Below are positions 1-5,528 of a stretch of DNA of 6,160 bases, in pieces. Source of the stretch: Bryobacteraceae bacterium (GTDB lineage Bacteria; Acidobacteriota; Terriglobia; Bryobacterales; Bryobacteraceae); NCBI GenBank assembly GCA_014379815.1, contig JACMLA010000587.1, positions 1 through 6,160 of the forward strand, in the 5' to 3' direction. Numbering within the stretch: position 1 is the first letter of the stretch; each line of letters begins with the position of its first letter. The position numbers and the translations under genes were made by a program. Under the pieces are notes generated by a model. It made no database searches. It worked only from the letters and a program-made list of their open reading frames with translations, and was not told where the DNA came from.

Positions 1-441
1 GATGGAGTCGACGCCATTCGGAGAATTCGCCATGCTTCCCCGAAAGCGCGGATCATCGCCTTGACCACATACAGCGGCGACGAGATGATCCATCGCGCTC
101 TGGAAGCCGGGGCAGCCGGTTATCTCTTAAAAGACATGCTCCGCACAGAAGTGATCGGCTCCATTCGAACAGTTGCGCGGGGCTTGCGTTCGATACCCGC
201 CACGGTCGCCGCGCGCGTCGCAGAGAATCTGCCGCGCGTGATGCTGACCGACAGGGAACTGGAAGTTCTTAAGCTCATGGGCCAGGGACTTCGCAATAAA
301 GAAATTGCCCATGTGCTCGCCGTTTCGGAGGGCACGGTTAAGGTTCATGTCGCGAACGTACTCTCAAAGCTCGATGTGCAGGACCGGACGCACGCCGTGG
401 TTGTGGCCCTCGACCGGGGCATTCTCCGGCTTGAGGAATAG
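1..441 (+). CDS. NarL/FixJ-type response regulator, 3' part (5' end outside window)
   Basis: This is the C-terminal 146 residues of a two-component response regulator that would activate or repress transcription when phosphorylated by a partner histidine kinase. The frame is open from base 1 (DGVDAIRRIR...), so the true start and the phosphoacceptor Asp lie to the left. The second half of the receiver domain is visible at residues 1-60: the ALTTY switch strand (Thr near 22-23), the ALEAGAAGYLLKD stretch and the conserved Lys44. A linker follows, then a LuxR-type helix-turn-helix from about residue 82 (LTDRELEVLKL, NKEIAHVLAVSEGTVKVHVANVLSKL). The short tail ending at the TAG is normal for the family. 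The next gene starts 70 bp downstream on the same strand. The kinase and targets cannot be seen, so a role in regulating the downstream fusion gene is only possible. Confidence in the family is high. Confidence 0.95.
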   Translation, partial: DGVDAIRRIRHASPKARIIALTTYSGDEMIHRALEAGAAGYLLKDMLRTEVIGSIRTVARGLRSIPATVAARVAENLPRVMLTDRELEVLKLMGQGLRNKEIAHVLAVSEGTVKVHVANVLSKLDVQDRTHAVVVALDRGILRLEE

Positions 442-511
442 CCAAAAGGACTAGTTTCTGATTGCTCAATTTCCTGATGGATTCCAAACAAAATCCCGGT
501 AGGATCGCATC

Positions 512-2302
512 ATGCGCATTGTGAAGCACTGTGTTCCAGTATGTCTGGTTCTCTCGTTGGCAATCTGCGCCGCCGCCCAGCAACTGCCACCTGTCTACGA
601 CACGGCAACCGTTCAACCGGTGGAAAGCCGCACGATCGCAGAACTTCCACGCAACACGTTTCTGGAGAACATCGTCATCGCTTCTGACGGCACCGCGTTC
701 ATTACCAGCCATCTCGACGGGCGCATTCTTCGTATGGCTCCCAATGGAGTGCCACAGCCCTGGGCTCAGATAGACGGTAAGGCTACCGGAATCGCCGAGC
801 GAAAAGACGGAAGTTTCCTCGTGTCCGGCTGGACGAAAGATGACAAAGCCGCCCTTTTCCAGCTAGACACCGCAGGCAGGAGCTCGCTGTTAGTGCTGCT
901 CAAGGGTGGAATGTTTCCTAATGGCGTCGCCCCGTGGAAGGACGACCAATTCTTCTTGGCGGACTCCTATCGCGGCGCGATCTATCTGGTCAATGGGATG
1001 ACCGGCAAGCACTCGGTTTGGCTTGAGGACGACCGTCTGCGTCGCGCCGATGTTAGCAGTCCAACGCCTGGCGTCAATGGGTTGAAGGTGTTCGGTGGAA
1101 GCCTCTACGCTTCCAACACAGCCCGCCAGCAATTGCTGCGGATTGCGATAGATCGCGGCGCAAAGCCCGGCCTAATCTCGCTCGTCTCTTCCTCCAACAA
1201 CCTCGACGACTTCTCGATAGATGCCACGGGCAATCTATATGGCACCACGCACGTTTACAACAAGGTGGTCAGGGTCGCGCCGGACGGCACGACGACGGTC
1301 ATCGCAGGAGAAGAGGATGGCGTTACCGGGTGCACCGCCCTAGCCTTTGGCCGCCGCCCAACCGATCGTCACCGCCTCTATGTCGTAACGAATGGCGGAA
1401 TGTCGTTGCCTCCGCCCGGTGGTGTGGAGACCGCTAAAATCGTCGAGCTCGACCTCACAAAGGTTTTATCCAGTCAGCAAGCCAGGTCAAAAGGTCAAAA
1501 CATGAAAACCAGCATCACGCCGCTCCAGATTACTTCCAGTTCAGATCGCGTAGCAGTCCTGAAGACAGGCAGTGGACCCGCCGTTGTAATCATCCACGGA
1601 ATCGGGGGCCACAAAGAGGACTGGCAAGGGGTCATGGGCGTCCTTGCCGATCGACACACCGTCTACGCCATCGATATGATCGGTTTCGGAGGTTCTTCCA
1701 AGGACGCACCAGAGATTCCCATTGCACGACAGGCCGACGCCGTCGAAGCCCTTCTGGACTCCGAGCACATCGATAAGGCATCGCTGATCGGCAACTCGGT
1801 CGGCGGTTGGGTTGCCGCCACTTTCGCCTCCACGCGTCCCCATCGCGTCGACAAGCTGGTGCTCGTCGATGTCGGCGGATTCAAGGCCATGTTCGAGTCG
1901 CCTTCGCCCGTCAACTTCTATCCCGAATCCGTCGCGGACATGCAAAAGCTCTTGAGCCTGGTTACCTCGGATTCTTCCAAACATACCGCCGAGTTCGCAG
2001 CCACGGCTCTCGATGCTCTGAACCAGAGCGGAGACCGGGCGGCCGGGGAAGCCGTCTTCAAGGGTCTCTTTCCATCTCCCCGGCTGGAAGAGGTGATGCC
2101 TGCGATCAAGGCTCCAACCCTCGTTGTGTGGGGCGCACAGGACAAGCTGTTCCCACCGGTTATCGCCGACCTGGTTAACGGAGGCATTGCCGGCTCCCGT
2201 AAAGTTCTTATCGAGGGTGCCGGGCACTTCTCTCAATTGGACAATCCTGTGGAATTTCATCGTGTGGTCACCGGGTTCCTGAACGAAACGTCACCCAGGT
2301 AA
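512..2302 (+). CDS. Secreted SMP-30/gluconolactonase-like beta-propeller fused to alpha/beta hydrolase
   Basis: This 596-residue two-domain protein has a Sec-type signal peptide at residues 1-22 (MRIVK, hydrophobic core, then AAAQQ), so export is likely. Residues about 40-320 resemble the SMP-30/gluconolactonase/LRE beta-propeller, with repeated 'DGT-a-f-i' and 'G-l-Y' strands. Candidate metal ligands are Glu52 (LENI), Asn179 (PGVNGLKV) and Asp212/213 (LDDFSID). From Met331 the sequence is a complete alpha/beta hydrolase: oxyanion HGIGG at 362-366, nucleophile Ser429 in GNSVGG, Asp544 in WGAQDKLF and His572 in GAGHF. The ATG at 512 has AGGA seven bases upstream. Each half has the length of a free-standing enzyme (about 320 and 266 residues), and no substrate can be deduced; lactone or ester hydrolysis is inference. 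The linker (about 318-330, SSQQARSKGQN) is low in complexity and encoded by an 8-bp tandem repeat. The fused frame could therefore be a recent join of two neighbouring genes, with the hydrolase also made separately from the 1502 ATG. Confidence 0.9.
   Translation: MRIVKHCVPVCLVLSLAICAAAQQLPPVYDTATVQPVESRTIAELPRNTFLENIVIASDGTAFITSHLDGRILRMAPNGVPQPWAQIDGKATGIAERKDGSFLVSGWTKDDKAALFQLDTAGRSSLLVLLKGGMFPNGVAPWKDDQFFLADSYRGAIYLVNGMTGKHSVWLEDDRLRRADVSSPTPGVNGLKVFGGSLYASNTARQQLLRIAIDRGAKPGLISLVSSSNNLDDFSIDATGNLYGTTHVYNKVVRVAPDGTTTVIAGEEDGVTGCTALAFGRRPTDRHRLYVVTNGGMSLPPPGGVETAKIVELDLTKVLSSQQARSKGQNMKTSITPLQITSSSDRVAVLKTGSGPAVVIIHGIGGHKEDWQGVMGVLADRHTVYAIDMIGFGGSSKDAPEIPIARQADAVEALLDSEHIDKASLIGNSVGGWVAATFASTRPHRVDKLVLVDVGGFKAMFESPSPVNFYPESVADMQKLLSLVTSDSSKHTAEFAATALDALNQSGDRAAGEAVFKGLFPSPRLEEVMPAIKAPTLVVWGAQDKLFPPVIADLVNGGIAGSRKVLIEGAGHFSQLDNPVEFHRVVTGFLNETSPR
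1484..1499 (+). repeat. Tandem 8-bp repeat (AGGTCAAA x2) at the fusion junction
   Basis: AGGTCAAA occurs twice back to back at 1484-1491 and 1492-1499, two bases before an in-frame ATG at 1502. The unit length is not a multiple of three, so copy number sets the reading frame. Two copies (present here) fuse propeller and hydrolase. Three copies would end the propeller at a TGA overlapping the hydrolase start (ATGA). One copy would send the propeller frame out of phase for roughly 95 codons before a stop. The repeat is seen directly; its role is inference, and a two-copy repeat can arise by chance. Confidence 0.8.
1489..1504 (+). promoter_or_regulatory. Candidate internal ribosome binding site and start codon for the alpha/beta hydrolase
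   Basis: The purine-rich AAAAGG at 1489-1494 lies seven bases before the ATG at 1502-1504, which is good Shine-Dalgarno spacing. The protein read from this ATG (MKTSITPLQI..., 266 residues) begins where free-standing hydrolases of this family normally begin, about 30 residues before the HG oxyanion motif. A separate cytoplasmic hydrolase could thus be made alongside the exported fusion. This rests on sequence only. Confidence 0.45.
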
Positions 2303-2395
2303 ACGACTTGGCGAACAGGAGCGGGGCGCGGTGGATCCGGACACTGCGCTCCGGGCCGACTACTCTTAATCTGGCTCACCCAAGGGTTCTAACTC

Positions 2396-3022
2396 ATGCT
2401 GAGACGATATTTTCTTCTAGCTTCAGGTCTTGCCCAGGTAGCGAAATCAGCAACCAAAACGCCGCTTCAGCGCCTGATGGAAGGAAACCGTCGCTATGCG
2501 AAATCGCAGTTGAGGCACCCGGATCAAACTCTCGAGCATCGCCAGAAAGTCTCCCGCGAGCAACATCCCTTTGCCGCCGTCCTGAGCTGTTCCGATTCCC
2601 GCGTACCGCCCGAAATCATCTTCGATCAGGGGCTGGGCGACTTGTTTGTTGTCCGAAACGCCGGCCATGTGATTGACGACGCAGTTGTCGCCAGCCTTGA
2701 GTACGCCCTTGGGCACTTGGGTGTCAAGTTGATCGTTGTGGTGGGCCATTCCCGATGCGGAGCCGTAGCGGCCGCAATGGGGGGCGACCGCTCCGCTCAC
2801 CTCGCAGCTTTGGTCGACGCGATTCAGCCCGCCATTGATGCCGCAAAAGTGAAATACTCCCGGGTGGATCCTGCCGAGGTCGTACGAACCCACGTCCAAC
2901 TGGAGACCGCCCGCCTCGTCGCCAGTCCGCCAATCATTTCGAAAGCTATCCTCTCCGCAGACTGTCAGATTGTGGCCGCAGTCTACGACCTGGATACAGG
3001 GCTGGTGGTCCCTGTAGGCTAA
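2396..3022 (+). CDS. Beta-class carbonic anhydrase with Tat-like leader
   Basis: This is a zinc enzyme that interconverts CO2 and bicarbonate; its 208 residues are typical of bacterial beta-carbonic anhydrases. All active-site residues are present: Cys65, Asp67 and Arg69 in CSDSR, then His118 and Cys121 in GHSRCGAV. The usual N-terminal helix (LQRLMEGNRRYA) begins near residue 24, and the C-terminal strand YDLDTGLV is intact. Before that helix is a 20-residue leader, MLRRYFLLASGLA..., with an RRxFL core resembling a twin-arginine signal. Periplasmic location is plausible, but the leader is short and lacks the usual Ser/Thr before RR. The ATG is preceded by AAGGG at 2382-2386 with nine-base spacing. 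The gene follows the fusion gene after 93 bp and may be co-transcribed with it. Its stop codon lies in the first copy of a 17-bp duplication. The enzyme class is secure, the localisation less so. Confidence 0.95.
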   Translation: MLRRYFLLASGLAQVAKSATKTPLQRLMEGNRRYAKSQLRHPDQTLEHRQKVSREQHPFAAVLSCSDSRVPPEIIFDQGLGDLFVVRNAGHVIDDAVVASLEYALGHLGVKLIVVVGHSRCGAVAAAMGGDRSAHLAALVDAIQPAIDAAKVKYSRVDPAEVVRTHVQLETARLVASPPIISKAILSADCQIVAAVYDLDTGLVVPVG

Positions 3023-3051
3023 AGAAACATCTCCGCTAAAGAAACATCTCC
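3018..3051. repeat. Perfect 17-bp tandem duplication between two convergent genes
   Basis: GCTAAAGAAACATCTCC occurs at 3018-3034 and again, directly adjacent, at 3035-3051. The first copy carries the TAA of the carbonic anhydrase gene. The second, read on the minus strand, encodes the last residues and TAG of the acetyltransferase gene (cta at 3036-3038). Each copy contains CTAA, which can serve both genes. Collapsing the repeat to one copy would leave two intact convergent genes overlapping by four bases (TAA and reverse TAG sharing CTAA). The repeat therefore looks like a recent slippage-type duplication that separated the two ends by 13 bp without harming either protein. Confidence 0.95.
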
Positions 3052-3527
3052 ATAGATACGTCCGCCCTGGCGTAAGGGGAAGGAATGACCCGCTCTGGAG
3101 GAATATGCTGGAAACCAGCCGACTCGTAAAGCCGCAGCGCGGCACCCAGCTTCCGGTTCGTTTCCAGCGAGAGCCGTTTCGCTCCAGCCAACCGAGCTCT
3201 CTCTATCACCGCTTTGAGCAAACGCCGTCCAACCCCACTCCCCTGACTCGCTGGATCCACCGCCATCTTCGCCACTTCGAAATCAGTCTCGCTGAGACGA
3301 ACCAGAGCGCAACAGCCAATGCACTTATCCCCTGCGATGGCCAGTAGTATCGTTCCGCCCGCATCTACTATTGTTCGCTGTGGGTCCAGAAAAGCTTCTT
3401 CGTCCTTAGCCTCCATCTGAAAATACAGCGTGATCCAGTACTCGTTCAGCGACCGGAAAGCGGCTTCGTCGCCGCGTGCAAACTCGCGGATCAGAAGCCC
3501 TTGCGTAGTTTGCATGAGGTCGTTCAT
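3036..3527 (-). CDS. GNAT-family N-acetyltransferase
   Basis: This 163-residue cytoplasmic protein is predicted to transfer an acetyl group from acetyl-CoA to an amine. The GNAT fold is complete: beta strands TILLAIAGDKCIGCCALV (59-76) and FEVAKMAVDP (83-92), the pyrophosphate-binding loop QGSGVGRRLL (95-104), and LYESAGF (133-139), whose Tyr134 is the usual general acid. The substrate cannot be read from sequence; RLSLETN and the terminal 'M.MFL' resemble small amino-acid or metabolite acetyltransferases. The ATG at 3527 is the first in frame. No Shine-Dalgarno is evident before it or before the alternative Met5 (3515). It is divergent from the LysR-type gene across 79 bp, so that regulator may act on it. 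Its 3' end lies in the second copy of the 17-bp duplication and converges on the carbonic anhydrase gene. Confidence 0.92.
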   Translation of the reverse strand: MNDLMQTTQGLLIREFARGDEAAFRSLNEYWITLYFQMEAKDEEAFLDPQRTIVDAGGTILLAIAGDKCIGCCALVRLSETDFEVAKMAVDPASQGSGVGRRLLKAVIERARLAGAKRLSLETNRKLGAALRLYESAGFQHIPPERVIPSPYARADVSMEMFL

Positions 3528-3552
3528 AGGCGCAATAGATCAAGCCTAACGC

Positions 3553-3570
3553 GATGTCTCACAAGACGTC
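3553..3570. promoter_or_regulatory. Imperfect inverted repeat in the acetyltransferase/LysR divergent spacer
   Basis: GATGTCT (3553-3559) and AGACGTC (3564-3570) form 7-bp arms with one mismatch around a 4-base spacer. A second short dyad (GAGTACTC, 3579-3586, within a T-N11-A arrangement at 3578-3590) lies between it and the LysR start. LysR-type proteins usually bind dyads in the spacer shared with a divergent target, so these are candidate operator elements. No promoter boxes could be assigned with confidence. Confidence 0.35.
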
Positions 3571-3606
3571 CAATATCTGAGTACTCTGGATTAAGACTGT
3601 TGCGAT

Positions 3607-4503
3607 ATGGACACTTCTATTGAGCTTCGTCATTTGCGTTACTTTCTCGCTGTCGCCGAGACACTTCATTTCGGCAGAGCGGCGCAACAACTTGGCATGG
3701 CACAGCCGCCCTTAAGTCAGCAGATCAAGAAGCTGGAAACGCTGTTGGGCTACGCGCTATTTGACAGAACAACCAGAGGCGTACAACTCACTCCGGTTGG
3801 CCGGTTCTTTCTCGAACGCTCCCGGACCAGCTTGCAGCGACTCTCCGAAGATGTAGAAAGAACGCGTCGTTTTGGCGCAGGTCACGAAGGTGAGCTGACG
3901 GTCGGATTCGCCGGATCGACAATGTTTACCGGGTTGCCAACGGGGATTGAGCGGTACCGTCGCTTGTATCCGGGCATCGCATTGCGCCTCCGGGAACTTG
4001 TCACCACGGATCAGCTGGAAGCACTCCACGCCGGCACACTCGACTTGGCATTCCTCCGCGACAGTCATAAGGCGAACCCGTTAATCATCCGCTCGATCCT
4101 GCAGGAACGCTTTGTCGCGGTCTTTCCGACCGGCCACCCACTGGCGTCTCGCACCTCGTTGCGCCCGCGAGATCTGCAGGGTCTCCCGTTCGTTCTTTTC
4201 CCGCGAAGCATGGGGGTTCTCGCCTTTGACCGAACGATGGAGTGTTGTGAGGATGATGGGTTCCGCCCGGACATTGTCCAGGAAGCACCACAATGGCCGA
4301 CACTGATCCGGTTGGTTGCTGCCGGGCTGGGAGTGTCCCTGGCGCCGGCCTGTGTCGCAAACATCGTTCTGCCAGGTCTCGTATATCGGAGCGTTCGCTC
4401 CCCCCGCCGGACTTCCGTAGATGCAGGTGTACGTCCGGGACCCATTCATCCCGCGGTCACTGCTTTCCTGAAGATTGCAGAGCAGGAGATGCAACTGGCT
4501 TAA
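3607..4503 (+). CDS. LysR-type transcriptional regulator
   Basis: This 298-residue protein is the usual length for the family. Residues 5-64 are the winged helix-turn-helix (LRHLRYFLAVAETLHFGRAA, then AQPPLSQQIKKLE at 32-44, then LFDRTTRGVQLTPVG). A linker helix follows, and from about residue 97 (LTVGFAGS) a periplasmic-binding-protein-like inducer domain runs to the end. The HFGRAA and AQPPLS signatures are those of the CatR/BenM/CbnR-like branch, often linked to aromatic catabolism, but the inducer cannot be deduced. The ATG at 3607 lacks a clear Shine-Dalgarno. It is divergent from the acetyltransferase gene, its most likely visible target. Its last 47 bp overlap the 3' end of the convergent MBL remnant, whose tail runs beyond the normal family end. 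Confidence 0.95.
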   Translation: MDTSIELRHLRYFLAVAETLHFGRAAQQLGMAQPPLSQQIKKLETLLGYALFDRTTRGVQLTPVGRFFLERSRTSLQRLSEDVERTRRFGAGHEGELTVGFAGSTMFTGLPTGIERYRRLYPGIALRLRELVTTDQLEALHAGTLDLAFLRDSHKANPLIIRSILQERFVAVFPTGHPLASRTSLRPRDLQGLPFVLFPRSMGVLAFDRTMECCEDDGFRPDIVQEAPQWPTLIRLVAAGLGVSLAPACVANIVLPGLVYRSVRSPRRTSVDAGVRPGPIHPAVTAFLKIAEQEMQLA

Positions 4504-5098
4504 CAATAGCGTCGTTGACGTACGGAGCCGGCAGCCATCGGAACCCGTCGCCATCTCTCACCACGTGCCCAATCCCGGGAAACGAAGTGTGAGCTGGTGC
4601 CACCAGGTAACCTTCTTCAGCAGCCTGCGCAAAAGCTTTCCCGCGAGTGCGCGCCGCAGAACTCTGATCCATATCAAAAGCGATGGTGATGGATGGCTTC
4701 GGGAACTGGACCTCGGTTACGTGCAAAACATCGCCCCAGAAAACAAGCTTCTCTCCCTTGCTTTCGAGCACGTAGAACGTGTGACCCGGAGTATGTCCGT
4801 AAGCGGGTTGAGTACTCAGGCCAGGAAACAACCTTGTGGCTCCGTTGAAGGTCTGCACTTTACCTGCTTCCACGTACGGCTTGACCTTCAAGATCGCTTC
4901 TCCGAAAAGCTTTTTCTGCAGTTCCGATACACCCGTCGCATTCGTCTCGCAGAGCCAGTAGTCCGTTTCCCGTTGATCACAATGCACCACTGCATTCGGA
5001 AACACCCTCCGCGTCCCATCCGCTGTGAACAGTGGGTCGAAGTCAAAAGCTATCGTACCGTCTGACAGTGATAGGACCTCCAGCGACTGAGACCGCGA
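4457..5098 (-). pseudogene. MBL-fold metallohydrolase remnant with internal deletion of the metal-binding core
   Basis: The C-terminal half is clearly a metallo-beta-lactamase-fold hydrolase of the secreted or lactonase-like type: RRVFPNAVVH, DYWL, GHTPGHTFYVL (metal-binding His), FWGDVLHV (Asp) and APAHTSFPGIGHV (His). A GTG at 5005 gives a 182-residue product. The frame stays open upstream to a TAG at 5099-5101 and reads LEVLSLSDGTIAFDFDPLF joined to TADGTRRVFPN. The 'LSDGT' stretch resembles the N-terminal strand of this family, which normally precedes 'TADG..FPNA' by roughly 80-100 residues that include HxHxDH. Those residues are absent here and appear nowhere else in the window. This fits an in-frame internal deletion plus loss of the 5' end, since no good start lies before LSDGT. 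The C-terminal tail also overruns the usual end into the LysR gene. A shortened protein might still be made, but it should lack a complete metal centre. Family assignment is firm; the deletion reading is inference. Confidence 0.75.
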
Positions 5099-5129
5099 CT
5101 ACTGCGAAGAGGGAGACGAGTGTGTTCAA
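5046..5129 (-). other. Possible displaced signal-peptide coding scrap of the MBL gene
   Basis: In a different minus-strand frame, a TTG at 5129 begins a hydrophobic stretch, NTLVSLFAVVAVSVAGG, followed by PITVRRYDSF and a TGA at 5043-5045. It resembles the core of an export signal, and members of this MBL family are often exported. It overlaps the LSDGT scrap in another frame, which would fit a second, frame-shifting deletion near the 5' end. The n-region lacks a strong positive charge unless reading begins further upstream (QRLLNTLV). Chance hydrophobicity is a real alternative. Confidence 0.3.
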
Positions 5130-5161
5130 CAGTCTCTGAACTAGCAGATACGACAGCAGCC

Positions 5162-5192
5162 TTGGATGCTTCAAGGAACCTTGAACTATACT
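5162..5192 (+). promoter_or_regulatory. Predicted promoter of the ArsR-type gene
   Basis: TATACT at 5187-5192 matches the -10 consensus in five of six positions. A weak -35, TTGGAT at 5162-5167, lies 19 bp upstream. Initiation seven or so bases after the -10 would fall at about 5199, the ATG taken as the gene's start, so the transcript would be leaderless or nearly so. The -35 spacing is long, and nothing beyond sequence supports the site. Confidence 0.5.
5170..5185. promoter_or_regulatory. Perfect 7-2-7 inverted repeat, likely ArsR-type operator
   Basis: TTCAAGGAACCTTGAA has perfect 7-bp arms (5170-5176 and 5179-5185) around AA. It ends one base before the TATACT -10 box and 13 bases before the start at 5199. 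A further half-site, CCTTGGA (5160-5166), matches the right arm in six of seven positions. ArsR/SmtB repressors typically bind such dyads between -35 and the start site of their own promoter, so autorepression is the natural reading. The divergent MBL gene may once have shared this control. Confidence 0.65.
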
Positions 5193-5198
5193 GAGGAC

Positions 5199-5516
5199 AT
5201 GACCGCTAGGCAATCCGGGGAACTTGCACAGGCAGTAGAACTATCGCTGTCCTTAGTCCTTGCAGCCTTAAGCGATCCCACGCGGCGTACTATTGTGCAG
5301 CGGTTGTCCTCGAAGTCGGGCTTGTGTTCCTCGTTCGCCGATCTCGGATCGAAAACCGCGCTTAGCTATCACTTCGCAAAGCTCCGTCAAGCGGGAATGA
5401 CCAGTACCGAAAAGCTCGGCACCTGTCGCTTAATTGCCTTGCGGGCGAGAGAATTGAACGTGGCGTTCCCGGGCCTGCTAAAGGCGATCCTGCGCACCAA
5501 TGCCCCTTCCCGCTAG
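5199..5516 (+). CDS. ArsR/SmtB-type winged-helix transcriptional regulator
   Basis: This small DNA-binding regulator has 105 residues from the ATG at 5199. Features in order are the ALSDPTRRTIVQRL helix typical of ArsR proteins, a Cys-Ser-Ser-Phe stretch, and the recognition region KTALSYHFAKLRQAGM. The wing (TEKLGTCRL) and the terminal FPGLLKAIL helix follow; that ending occurs in a metal-independent ArsR-like subgroup. The classic ELCVCDL metal-binding box is absent (GLCSSFADL), so a metal ligand is not indicated. An upstream in-frame ATG at 5166 would add 11 unconserved residues. I prefer 5199 because the operator dyad and -10 box lie inside that extension; GAGG precedes 5199 but only two bases away, which suits leaderless initiation. 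It is divergent from the MBL remnant and convergent with the cyclase gene 12 bp downstream. Probable targets are itself and, formerly, the MBL gene. Confidence 0.85.
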   Translation: MTARQSGELAQAVELSLSLVLAALSDPTRRTIVQRLSSKSGLCSSFADLGSKTALSYHFAKLRQAGMTSTEKLGTCRLIALRARELNVAFPGLLKAILRTNAPSR

Positions 5517-5528
5517 CCACGATTACCT

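Noticed and set aside
442..511. Possible promoter between the response regulator and the fusion gene
   Set aside because: No -35/-10 pair with sensible spacing and no stable hairpin was found. Only the AGGA ribosome binding site at 501-504 is supported.
1541..2260. 239-residue open frame on the minus strand
   Set aside because: It lies wholly opposite the alpha/beta hydrolase, whose catalytic triad is intact, and its product shows no recognisable domain. It is a shadow frame of moderately GC-rich coding DNA.
2318..2352. GGAGCG ... CGCTCC inverted repeat between the fusion gene and the carbonic anhydrase gene
   Set aside because: A 6-bp stem with a 23-base loop and no U-tract is too weak to call a terminator, and could be chance in GC-rich DNA.
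2447..3145. 232-residue open frame on the minus strand
   Set aside because: It is antisense to the carbonic anhydrase and overlaps the acetyltransferase gene out of frame. It has no family features and crosses two well-supported genes.
4475..5065. 196-residue open frame on the plus strand
   Set aside because: It is antisense to the MBL remnant, which has clear family motifs on the other strand; the plus-strand product resembles nothing.
5517..5528. Possible bidirectional terminator between the convergent ArsR-type and cyclase genes
   Set aside because: The 12-bp gap contains no inverted repeat or T-run.
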